From CAMFKD01 sp964436955 (lineage in GTDB: Bacteria; Chlamydiota; Chlamydiia; Chlamydiales; JAJFMA01): 14,846 nucleotides of DNA. Where the stretch lies: assembly GCA_964436955.1 (NCBI GenBank), contig CAYTFC010000072.1, positions 1 through 14,846 of the forward strand, read 5' to 3'. A program made the position numbers and the translations under genes. The notes beneath the pieces are model-generated. The model had not been told where the DNA came from, ran no database searches, and saw only the letters and a program-made list of their open reading frames with translations. Position 1 is the first letter of the stretch; the number at the start of each line of letters is the position of its first letter. Shown in pieces: positions 6,650 through 14,814 of this stretch.

Positions 6650-9600
6650 ATGGCTGCTAGAAGACGAAAAAACAAAACTATATCCCGTCAGCCCATCCTA
6701 GCCAAGTTTTGGTGGGTTTCTCTTCCGGTGTTTATCGCCGCGCAAGGATGGGTCCTGGCTGCCCCTATAGGAAGTGATTGCTTCACTCCTCAGCAGCTTT
6801 GGCCTATTGATGAGGACGTGCAGTGCTTCAACTATCAGATATTGCATGAGGTGGTTAATGAAACGTCTCCACGCATCTTACCTGGAATTGACGGTCATAG
6901 CTTAGTCCAAGGCAGCGATGAGCCCCCACACATTGAGTGGTTCGGCAAAGCGCCGGTGGCTAACGCTCGTTTCCAACTATCACAAGACGTCTGTCGTAGT
7001 TGCACAGAATTCCAATCGTGCGATTTTCACGGTAAAACGGCTCAACATCAGCATAACTACCTTTGCAATCAAGAACTTGTGCACAAAGTTGCGTCAATTG
7101 CTTCGTGCTTATGCTGCGCACAAACATGCGAAACATCCTCCCTACGATCGGTAGCTACAGAGCATACAATTCGTAGAGACTGCCCACACGCATCCCTAAA
7201 CACAGCTCGCATCCCCGCATTTGTAAACGATGGACTAGAAGGGATCTGTGAACCGCAGGCCACTTACATTTGCGTAGGGTCTGTAGCCGCCCCAGCATCC
7301 TTTGATCATCGCGAAGTACAACCGGCAACGATTTCCGAATTTTCGCACGTGCCGCAATTTCTTCACGCCTCCAATGAATCCATTCAGGGATCTCAGCCGG
7401 CCGAAATCTGCAATAAGGACTGGGCAGCACTAGGTCTCCTATCTGCTATACATGTTTGTCCCGATTGCTTGCTCCCCGAGGAACGCACTCCAACTTTGGC
7501 GATGTTTCGAGGGGTTACTTGCATGGGTTGCAAGGCTGCAGAGCTAGTCACAACCAAGCACCTCCATGACCAAGTTGCTATAGCTACCAGATCTGGGTTG
7601 ACTGCCGTTACTATCTCAACGGCACACCTTGCAGAATCCCTTCCCCGCGGGATCCCGCATCTATTATGCGAAGGTTGCGATGCCACCATTGGCAGTATGT
7701 TGCATGAAAATGAAGGTGCGACAGGAGCATGGAGTGTAGGCTATAGTGCATCCACTATTATTGAGCACCAACTCGGACCATTCACCAGCATTCCCAAAAC
7801 AGCCTGTGCTAATTGTGAACTAAGCACACCTACTCATGAACTGGCCTATGCGAAGGCTACCCTGCCTCACCAAGGTGACACACGAAATAAACGTACAATT
7901 GTTCTTGGTGGCGGGCGCGAAGAAAATGAACAGTTAGCCGGTGCAAGCAATCCTGATAGACCGTGGATACGAACAGCCCATCTCGTTCAGCCGCTCGCAG
8001 CGGCTCAAAGCCTATTAGTTGCAGAAGCTTTACAAGAAGATACGTCTCACAACCTAGCCACTGCATCCTCCCCCTCCTGGCTAGCACTGGTCAGCGAAAA
8101 TGTCGCTTGTAAAGGTGTGGAGTGTCAGCCAGTCATCGGCGACCTAACCGATGGCCATGCCACAGTAGCTTTGGCAGCATTTGACGGCACCACTTACCAG
8201 TCAATTGATGACTTAAAACACAAATCACCACTTTCATGTACTGATCTATCATCTACGGATCCCTCATTCTATTGTGACAAAGCCACAATGGGAATAGCCC
8301 TTGCTGAAACCGGAGCTGTCGTTTTAGAGGGTGCTTCCAAGGCGTTTTTGAAACTGGCAAGAGAAGCTAGACAGGTTTCCTCTGGTGTTGTACAGGATTT
8401 GGCAAGAGCGGCTCCAGACCCTAAGTCCTGGGGACTGACACCCAAAGTAGTGCCCGTGGAGCAACCGCCAAGTCAGGTATATACCGCTCCTCCTACAGCT
8501 AACAGCCATATGGCTACAAGCATACTAGAGCAGCAGCCCGACGAGAAGTTAAACAAGATTCAGGTCGCTAAAATTGATGACAGACCCAAAGTCATCACCA
8601 AGAACCTAGGTCAAATCGTTGCTGCTTTGCCAGAAGCGAAAGCCGAAATACAAGAAAAAATCATCGATTATGACCTGAGTCAAATTATCGCTGCCCTAAC
8701 CCCGAAACAAATTGAAGCGAAAGAGACTCGAGTCGCCAAGGTTGACAATAGACCCAAAGTCATCACAAAACACCTAGGCCAGATCGTGGACGCTTTGCCA
8801 GAGGCGAAGGTCGAAATACAAGACATTCAAGTTGCCAAGATCGACCACAGGCCCAAAGTCCTTGGAAAGGACCTGGGGCAGATTGTCGCGTCCTTGCCAG
8901 AAGCGAAAGTCGAAATACAAGACATTCAAGTTGCCAAGGTTAATAAAGCTCCAAAATTAACCATCCCTACCTTGAGTGAGGTTGCCGTTGCGCTACCAGC
9001 AGAAAAGATAAAAGCGCAAGAGATTCCGGTTGTCAAGATCGACCACAGGCCCAAAGTCCTTGGAAAGGACCTGGGGCAGATTGTCGCGTCCTTGCCAGAC
9101 CAACCTGTCCCAGCAGCACCAGTTATTTCCTCACGTCCGTCTGAAAAGGCCAAACCGACTTCACGTCTAGTGTCCTTAGCCATCGACGAAAGCAACCTAG
9201 TAACCGCTGCACAGCGACTACCAGAACAAAAATCAGCGGTTGCTAAAGTTGATGATAGACCTAAAATACTTGCTGAAGAACTGAAGCAGTTTATGACGGG
9301 CTTGTCAGAACAACCCGTTACACATCCACAAAACCTATTTACGGCTAGACAAACTGAAAAACCTAAAGCAGCAACGCGCTTAGTTTCATTAGCGATCGAC
9401 GAAAGCAATTTAATTGCAGCATCTACATCCCAGCAAATTCCTCAGCAGAAATCGTCTCCTAGTTTTGACATGGTCCCTTCGGGCCATCCACGAGTGTATC
9501 AACACCTAGCGCTGCAAGAAAAAAGACTAAGCGGCGGAGTGGAAGCGCGCAGTTTTGGTGAAAACCTAGAAGAAAGCAGTTCTGCTCATTTTGGAATCGC

Positions 9601-12600
9601 TACAAATGTCGACGACGTGGGTGCTAGAGCCTTGATGGCTGTACATGACTTTAACCCTCAGAGCGCGCAGGCTGGGTCCACTGTGGGCGGTGAAGCGCTC
9701 ACGATGCCTTCAGACCAAACAGGAATGGCTCTTTCAAAAGATGCCACCTGCATGGGAGATTGTTATACCCCCGCAATAGCCGGTGAAAAAGGCAAACCTG
9801 CAGTTGACGCGACGCAAATAAAGTTAATTACAGCGAGTGTGCAACCCCAAGATCCGCAAGCTAAAGCTAGACATCCAGACTTCTGGCTAGCCTCTCCAGG
9901 GCCAGGATCTCAAACAATCACGGCGCACGGAAAAGTGCCCGGTGGTTATGACATCACATCAGGTAAAGTAGGCGCTTCGGGCCCTGTTACAATTGAAGAA
10001 ATTACAGCCCCAGTTCATAACCTCGGCGACGGATATCACTACTACCTTGGTGAAGAAGCAAATACCACATTCGCTTCAACATCAGAGCCCGTTAAAGCGA
10101 ATACCTGGGTAAAGAAATCACCCGGAACCGCTTCTAATGCTCCTTGGGAAGGCCTCAGCGCAGATGGCTTAGGACATGATCGTCTAGGAGTCAAAGAAGC
10201 TCAGCCTCAACACCAGACCACAGCATTAGCGTTCGCTCCCAATGTGGATAGTGCTTGGGGTGTCGACGCGCGAGCATTACGTCCTGAGAAAAAAAGCCAA
10301 GCTGTTGTAGCACTCAATAGTGAATCGGATGCGAATGGTTACCAACCCCATGCTCCGGCAGATTGCCGAATGGGCAAAGCAAATAAGGTTGTCAAAGTCG
10401 TTCACGTGGACTCCCCTTCTAAGAAGACAACCACTATTGGTAAAGTTTCTTCGGCTGAGCGCGACCTTACTTCCATCGATCCCTACGCCGCGCATCGCTT
10501 TTCGGTGGAGGTTGTTCCTCACGTCGATAAGGAAGATACCTCCAATATTCATCTACTCGTAGGTCGTGCATCACCACGTTCAAGTCAAGCATCCAACCAA
10601 CGCGACTCTTTCTTCATCGATTATGCGCATGCTTCCGAAAGTGAAGTCGGTGCTGGACGCGAAACAGCCTCCTTCTTTTCAGTGGGCGCCCCCATTTATC
10701 CTATAGCAGAAAGAAACTGGGAAGAAGAGACAGCGTCTAAGTATACTGTAGGAGCGGTTTCATCTGACGAAGATGAAAATGATGACGATTACTACACCAC
10801 TGAAACCACCGCCATTTCAGCTCCTGAAGGTGAACCTGGTCTTGACTCATTCGGTCGTAAGCCTACAGCTTTGGGTGTACGACGTGAAGGCCATTTATGG
10901 AATGACAATCGTCCCTGGTTTGACGAAGAAGAGAGCCAACGTCCGTTAGCGCAATCAGATGTCTATGAACGACAATCTTATCGATACGATAATCAACGGC
11001 CGCCGGATAAGCCTGACGAAGCACCCGATAATAGGGGTAACCCTGTAGCCTCCGCTGGGGCATCTGCAAACCACGAAAGAGAACTAGACAGTTCTCTTCA
11101 AAAAAAAAATCGCACGTTGGAGTTCGAATACCAAGAACGCCAAGAAGGTGACAGCTCTGTTTCAGCCGATCCCACGACCAATGTTTCCTCAGCCGAGATT
11201 GCTGAAGCAAACGAGCAAGCCAATCAGCAGTTCAATGAACGTGGAGACTCGTTTATTGCCGGATGGGAAATTGAACAGCCTAAAACGCTAGCATCGACCC
11301 CTTCCTTCCGCGAATTAATCGTCGAAGCTCCGCTAAACACGACCATTGCTCAAGAAACACTATTCGATAGTGGCATTCCAGCTAAACCTCCGGAAAAAGC
11401 TGAACCCGTCATCCAGTCTGTCGATACCAAAAAAGATACAACATTACCCGATGAATCGCATGAGCAAGAAGGTCTGCTAATCAATTTCCGTGACGTCGCA
11501 ATTACTGAGTATATTCGTTTCGTTGCACAGCAAACTGGCCGCAACTTTGTCTTTAATGACAAAGACCTACAATTCAACATCACGATTATTTCAGAGCAAC
11601 CGACAAGTTTAGATAATATTGTTGCGGCCCTATTGCAAGAATTGCGTATCCATGGCTTGCAAGTCATAGAGCAGGGCAATAGCATCATCATTCACGCAAA
11701 CGACAAGACGAAAGGCCCTACTCGAGTTCTTAAAGGCGATCAGGTGGATAACCATGAGACTCAACTCGTCACACGCGTCTTCCAGTTAGATAGTATTCCA
11801 GCAGATAAAATGAAGGGCGTGGTTACGCCCATGCTGTCAGCTCAAGCTTTGGTACAGGTCTTGCCTGACACCAATAACTTACTGATCACCGATTTTGGCA
11901 TGAACGTCGAGAAAATAGCCGATCTTATCCGCACGCTCGACAAGCCCACAACCGCTTTTCAAATCGGACAATACGTCGGACGCAATAACTTCATCGAAAA
12001 CCTAATTCCGCTTGCCGAAGAAATCATCAAACCTTTCTCAGACAAGCATCAGATTGTTTTTGTTCCACATCTTTCGACCAACAGCGTCTTTATCGTCTCC
12101 AGTCCTATATTAGTTAAGCGAGCGATTGGTATTCTTGAGCAGTTAGACTCCCTTGAAGGAGCCACCAAGATTCTTACGCTGGAGGACTTGAGCAAGGGTG
12201 GCACCGATCTAGTTAATAGGAAGCCAGAAGATCATGTTGAAGGTCAGCTCATAAAGCTTAAGAAGCAGCAAGAAGAGGAAGAAGATCGCAAAGCGCGAGA
12301 AGAAACACACGCAGCTGCAAAAAATCTTACAAAAGACGGACAAAAGCACCCAGATGTTGATGTTTCATCCAAGGCAACTGTCGCACCACCTCCCAAGCTG
12401 CCTGAAGATCATATTTCGCAAACGAAATTCTATATCCACAAATTGCAGTATCGAAGGGGCGATCAGCTCACATCAGCTTTAACAGGAATTGGCGATAGCC
12501 TACGCATGAGCGAAAAGGCTAACATCGATCTTATTAATGCCATCGGTAGCATCCAGTGGATCGAATCCTCCAACTCATTAATTGTTACGGGCACCCCGGA

Positions 12601-13723
12601 AGGACTCATTCGCGTTAGAGAGTTGATCGAAGAAGTCGACATTCCAATGCGTCAAGTCTTCTTAGAAATGCTCATCCTGGACACAACAATCCAGGACTCA
12701 CTCACATATGGTGTGGACTTCACCTCGCAGTTTGGTGGATATCAACTCGGTGGATCCCAAGCCTGGTTAGGCGAAACTCCCGCATCCGGAAGTACCAGTC
12801 CGCTGCTTACTTCGGTTAACAATGCCGGCGCTTTCCCCACAGGATCTACAAGCGCAACCAGTGTTGTCCCTTCCATCATTAACGCAACGGCATTGGCTGC
12901 TGCTGGATCAGTGCCTGGCTATAACATCGGCATCATTGGGCGACGCATCTTACGCGATGGTACCTTCTACAATACCATGGGTGCCTTAGTCCAAGCTGTA
13001 CACCAAGACACCGAAACAGAGATCTTGCTCAACCCAAAAATTATGGTTGAGGACAACAACGAAGCGGAGATCTTTGTCGGCCAAAATATCGCCTTCCAAA
13101 CGCAAAACGTTGTTAACGACGCCGGTAGCGTAATTAGCCAAAACGTCGAATTCCGTGATGTAGGTACCACCCTTCGTGTCAGAGCACAAATCGGCAACAA
13201 CAATATTGTCACACTGGATATCAGGGAAGAAGTCAGTAACGTTTCCAGCGTCCAAAGCGGAACTGTTGGAAGCGCTGGATCTGGAGGCGGAGGCTCAACT
13301 GGATCCGCCACTACAAGTCCTGGACCCACCACGCAGACCAGCCGCACAGTGACACGAGTCCATGTACCCAATGAATATTTCTGTATTCTAAGCGGCTTGA
13401 TACAAGATCAGCGCATTCATAAGCGTGTGCAGCTCCCTTGTTTGGGTGGCTTACCCATCATCGGAGCCCTAGCTAGTAGAATAGATCCTAGTACGGCAAA
13501 ACGAAACTTGATGATCTTCATCCGTCCGATCATCATCGATACCGAATGGGACTTCGATAATATCACAAAACGCCAAGAGAAGATTTACAAAGACAAGGGC
13601 AAAATGAAGCCACGTTGGAAGTACGAAGCTGACGAAGGCCTAGACTTCTTGAATCTTCCACGCATCAACGAACATTGTGAAGATGAAAACTATCTGCCCG
13701 GCTGGGGCAACGATTGTGACTAA
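6650..13723 (+). CDS. gspD: Giant type II secretin GspD with cysteine-rich and repetitive N-terminal extension
   Basis: A 2357-residue protein; secretins are usually about 600-950 residues. Residues 1-38 are a signal peptide with a long basic n-region and a hydrophobic core ending VLAA. Residues 44-542 contain 26 cysteines with CxxC pairs. Residues 637-935 are a repeat block. Residues about 936-1600 are low complexity, with an acidic run near 1375 (DEDENDDD). The secretin begins near 1605 with an N0-like domain (LLINFRDVAITEYIRFVAQQ), then N1 (about 1703-1770), N2 (about 1770-1838), a charged coiled-coil linker (about 1863-1893), N3 (about 1924-2000) and the pore domain (about 2000-2298), with the hallmark LPCLGGLPIIGALASR. 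It forms the outer-membrane channel of type II secretion. N0 to N3 order favours GspD over a type III secretin. No Shine-Dalgarno sequence is evident, but an in-frame stop at 6605 and the lack of other usual starts fix the ATG. The role of the extension is unknown. Confidence 0.9.
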   Translation: MAARRRKNKTISRQPILAKFWWVSLPVFIAAQGWVLAAPIGSDCFTPQQLWPIDEDVQCFNYQILHEVVNETSPRILPGIDGHSLVQGSDEPPHIEWFGKAPVANARFQLSQDVCRSCTEFQSCDFHGKTAQHQHNYLCNQELVHKVASIASCLCCAQTCETSSLRSVATEHTIRRDCPHASLNTARIPAFVNDGLEGICEPQATYICVGSVAAPASFDHREVQPATISEFSHVPQFLHASNESIQGSQPAEICNKDWAALGLLSAIHVCPDCLLPEERTPTLAMFRGVTCMGCKAAELVTTKHLHDQVAIATRSGLTAVTISTAHLAESLPRGIPHLLCEGCDATIGSMLHENEGATGAWSVGYSASTIIEHQLGPFTSIPKTACANCELSTPTHELAYAKATLPHQGDTRNKRTIVLGGGREENEQLAGASNPDRPWIRTAHLVQPLAAAQSLLVAEALQEDTSHNLATASSPSWLALVSENVACKGVECQPVIGDLTDGHATVALAAFDGTTYQSIDDLKHKSPLSCTDLSSTDPSFYCDKATMGIALAETGAVVLEGASKAFLKLAREARQVSSGVVQDLARAAPDPKSWGLTPKVVPVEQPPSQVYTAPPTANSHMATSILEQQPDEKLNKIQVAKIDDRPKVITKNLGQIVAALPEAKAEIQEKIIDYDLSQIIAALTPKQIEAKETRVAKVDNRPKVITKHLGQIVDALPEAKVEIQDIQVAKIDHRPKVLGKDLGQIVASLPEAKVEIQDIQVAKVNKAPKLTIPTLSEVAVALPAEKIKAQEIPVVKIDHRPKVLGKDLGQIVASLPDQPVPAAPVISSRPSEKAKPTSRLVSLAIDESNLVTAAQRLPEQKSAVAKVDDRPKILAEELKQFMTGLSEQPVTHPQNLFTARQTEKPKAATRLVSLAIDESNLIAASTSQQIPQQKSSPSFDMVPSGHPRVYQHLALQEKRLSGGVEARSFGENLEESSSAHFGIATNVDDVGARALMAVHDFNPQSAQAGSTVGGEALTMPSDQTGMALSKDATCMGDCYTPAIAGEKGKPAVDATQIKLITASVQPQDPQAKARHPDFWLASPGPGSQTITAHGKVPGGYDITSGKVGASGPVTIEEITAPVHNLGDGYHYYLGEEANTTFASTSEPVKANTWVKKSPGTASNAPWEGLSADGLGHDRLGVKEAQPQHQTTALAFAPNVDSAWGVDARALRPEKKSQAVVALNSESDANGYQPHAPADCRMGKANKVVKVVHVDSPSKKTTTIGKVSSAERDLTSIDPYAAHRFSVEVVPHVDKEDTSNIHLLVGRASPRSSQASNQRDSFFIDYAHASESEVGAGRETASFFSVGAPIYPIAERNWEEETASKYTVGAVSSDEDENDDDYYTTETTAISAPEGEPGLDSFGRKPTALGVRREGHLWNDNRPWFDEEESQRPLAQSDVYERQSYRYDNQRPPDKPDEAPDNRGNPVASAGASANHERELDSSLQKKNRTLEFEYQERQEGDSSVSADPTTNVSSAEIAEANEQANQQFNERGDSFIAGWEIEQPKTLASTPSFRELIVEAPLNTTIAQETLFDSGIPAKPPEKAEPVIQSVDTKKDTTLPDESHEQEGLLINFRDVAITEYIRFVAQQTGRNFVFNDKDLQFNITIISEQPTSLDNIVAALLQELRIHGLQVIEQGNSIIIHANDKTKGPTRVLKGDQVDNHETQLVTRVFQLDSIPADKMKGVVTPMLSAQALVQVLPDTNNLLITDFGMNVEKIADLIRTLDKPTTAFQIGQYVGRNNFIENLIPLAEEIIKPFSDKHQIVFVPHLSTNSVFIVSSPILVKRAIGILEQLDSLEGATKILTLEDLSKGGTDLVNRKPEDHVEGQLIKLKKQQEEEEDRKAREETHAAAKNLTKDGQKHPDVDVSSKATVAPPPKLPEDHISQTKFYIHKLQYRRGDQLTSALTGIGDSLRMSEKANIDLINAIGSIQWIESSNSLIVTGTPEGLIRVRELIEEVDIPMRQVFLEMLILDTTIQDSLTYGVDFTSQFGGYQLGGSQAWLGETPASGSTSPLLTSVNNAGAFPTGSTSATSVVPSIINATALAAAGSVPGYNIGIIGRRILRDGTFYNTMGALVQAVHQDTETEILLNPKIMVEDNNEAEIFVGQNIAFQTQNVVNDAGSVISQNVEFRDVGTTLRVRAQIGNNNIVTLDIREEVSNVSSVQSGTVGSAGSGGGGSTGSATTSPGPTTQTSRTVTRVHVPNEYFCILSGLIQDQRIHKRVQLPCLGGLPIIGALASRIDPSTAKRNLMIFIRPIIIDTEWDFDNITKRQEKIYKDKGKMKPRWKYEADEGLDFLNLPRINEHCEDENYLPGWGNDCD
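6779..8275 (+). other. Cysteine-rich domain of the secretin with repeated CxxC pairs
   Basis: Residues 44-542 of the giant protein hold 26 cysteines. CxxC pairs occur at 115-118 (CRSC), 153-156 (CLCC), 270-273 (CPDC), 291-294 (CMGC), 340-343 (CEGC) and 386-389 (CANC); later come CKGVEC (487-492) and, outside this block, CMGDC (1034-1038). The pairs from 270 onward are spaced about 20-50 residues apart and are each followed by a polar residue and a Thr/Ala/Ser-containing stretch, like degenerate repeats. The domain is predicted to be periplasmic, where such residues could form disulfides or bind metal. I see no known zinc-finger spacing. Confidence 0.8.
8558..9454 (+). repeat. Repeat block of about 33 residues per unit inside the secretin
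   Basis: Units follow the pattern VAKIDxRPKVxxKxLGQIVxxLPEAKxEIQD. There are seven: one shortened unit (KIIDYDLSQIIAAL), one diverged unit (VAKVNKAPKLTIPTLSEV), and the last two, which carry an extra 38-residue module containing SRLVSLAIDESNL or TRLVSLAIDESNL. A 66-bp stretch is identical at 8836-8901 and 9034-9099, and a 30-bp stretch is identical at 8810-8839 and 8909-8938, so parts of the array expanded recently. Alternating basic and hydrophobic residues with regular prolines suggest an extended spacer. Confidence 0.9.
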
Positions 13724-14663
13724 AACGCTAGTTTTTTTAAGCGCGTTGCTGTTACTGGCTAGTTGCCAGAAAAATAGTTGCGAGCTTGATCCCTCGATTT
13801 GTTATGCCCCTCCACAGCGGGTAATTGAGCAATTGCCTTCAGCTTTTCCAAAACTGAGTAATGAAGAACGCAACCAAGATTGGGGCAAAGAGCTTCATAT
13901 CGCGAACCGATTTGCAAGAGAGCTCGATCTCTATCGCGCCGTCACCGCTTATAAACGAGCGCTCATCCTTATTCCTAAGGAAGCCAGCGATCGTCGTCTA
14001 CAAATCGAATATGGGATCGTACTGAGTTACTACCTGGGCGGCAAATACCAAGAAGCCATAGAAACTTTTGAAGCCGGTGATCTGATTGCCGCAACCCCCG
14101 CGTTTCCTGTCTTTGGCGACTTGTTGGTGATGCTTTACGATGCTTACAATCAGGATTGCCGCTTTGACCGAGCTGAGGTCATCCTCGAGTTAATTAAGCT
14201 CCACTCTCCAGAAACAGCCGCTGAGCTTCGTTTGTATCACGCTGTTATGGAAGGAGAGATCGCCCGGGCTGAAGAACTTGCCCAAGAGCATCCCAACCAC
14301 GAAAAGCTTACTCCTTGGCTGGATGGCTACTGCGGTGGTAGCAAGTCAGTGCGAAAAGCACAGTGGCTTAATGGAATTCTGCCTGGAGCTGGATATACCT
14401 ATGTGGGGCAAAAACAAACGGCAATGACATCTTTTCTGTTAAACACCCTTTTTACAGCCGCCGCGGCTTACTTCTTTTGTGACGGCAATATCGCTGCGGG
14501 ACTTATTACCACAAGCTTAGAAGCTGGCTGGTATCTGGGCGGCATTAACGGAGCAGGCCTCGCCGCCAAAGAGTACAATGAACACCTCTTTGAATGCCTA
14601 GGAAAAGAACTGCTCGTGGAAAACAAGCTCTTTCCCATTCTCATGTTCGAATATTCGTTTTAA
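13716..14663 (+). CDS. TPR-like lipoprotein with C-terminal membrane segments, candidate secretin partner
   Basis: A 315-residue protein from the GTG at 13716, whose GTGACTAA overlaps the secretin stop by eight bases. In-frame GTG (13677) and ATG (13683) codons lie further into the secretin gene, but only the later start gives a normal lipoprotein leader: MTKTLVFLSALLLLASC, lipobox LASC with Cys17. A GGGG run lies about ten bases before this GTG. After a polar, Cys-containing linker, residues about 55-205 are paired amphipathic helices of TPR type (for example AVTAYKRALILIP and YQEAIETFEAGD). Next comes WLNGILPGAGYTYVGQKQ (217-234), a small-residue turn seen before membrane hairpins in TPR-containing envelope proteins, then two hydrophobic segments (about 238-255 and 257-280). 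The overlap implies coupled translation with the secretin, which would suit an assembly or pilot factor; that role is inferred. Confidence 0.82.
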   Translation: MTKTLVFLSALLLLASCQKNSCELDPSICYAPPQRVIEQLPSAFPKLSNEERNQDWGKELHIANRFARELDLYRAVTAYKRALILIPKEASDRRLQIEYGIVLSYYLGGKYQEAIETFEAGDLIAATPAFPVFGDLLVMLYDAYNQDCRFDRAEVILELIKLHSPETAAELRLYHAVMEGEIARAEELAQEHPNHEKLTPWLDGYCGGSKSVRKAQWLNGILPGAGYTYVGQKQTAMTSFLLNTLFTAAAAYFFCDGNIAAGLITTSLEAGWYLGGINGAGLAAKEYNEHLFECLGKELLVENKLFPILMFEYSF

Positions 14664-14714
14664 ATCACGTGCCGTGATCAACAACCATCTAATCAGGGTC
14701 TAAGTGGTTGTTGA
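14664..14714 (+). terminator. Two adjacent hairpins downstream of the lipoprotein gene
   Basis: The first is a 6-bp stem, ATCACG and CGTGAT, around three bases (14664-14678). The second is a perfect 10-bp stem, TCAACAACCA (14678-14687) with TGGTTGTTGA (14705-14714), around a 17-base loop. They begin directly after the stop codon and could end the secretin-lipoprotein transcript or protect its 3' end. No T run follows, so this is not a standard rho-independent terminator. Confidence 0.5.
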
Positions 14715-14791
14715 CAATGTCGTTCTGAATCAGCTGTTTGCAAAGCAGAAAAGGACATCCTTAAATTATGCAATTATCTTTTTTCGTCCTC

Positions 14792-14814
14792 GACCCTGAT
14801 TGCTACCAAAACTT
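14792..14814 (+). repeat. Right copy of a 23-bp inverted repeat spanning the window
   Basis: Identical to the minus-strand sequence at 29-51. Here it lies in a 17-codon frame from the ATG at 14768 to the TAG at 14819-14821 (reading MQLSFFVLDPDCYQNFI), so the same residues DPDCYQN would be read as in zwf. Its first ten bases are also the reverse complement of 14691-14700, within the loop of the upstream hairpin. I do not call the 17-codon frame a gene. Confidence 0.88.

Noticed and set aside
8926..9408. A 160-codon minus-strand frame opposite the repeat block
   Set aside because: It is the mirror of the repetitive coding sequence, with a serine- and cysteine-rich translation, no ribosome binding site, and no context.
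12967..13371. A 134-codon minus-strand frame opposite the secretin pore domain
   Set aside because: The plus frame here carries highly conserved secretin motifs; the antisense frame is a by-product.
6650..13723. Giant protein as a type III secretin (SctC)
   Set aside because: It has an N2 domain and N0-N1-N2-N3 order as in type II secretins, and no type III genes are beside it.
29..14814. Inverted repeats as the ends of a transposon
   Set aside because: The left copy lies inside a conserved reading frame, no transposase or integrase is present in between, and the enclosed genes are housekeeping or envelope functions.
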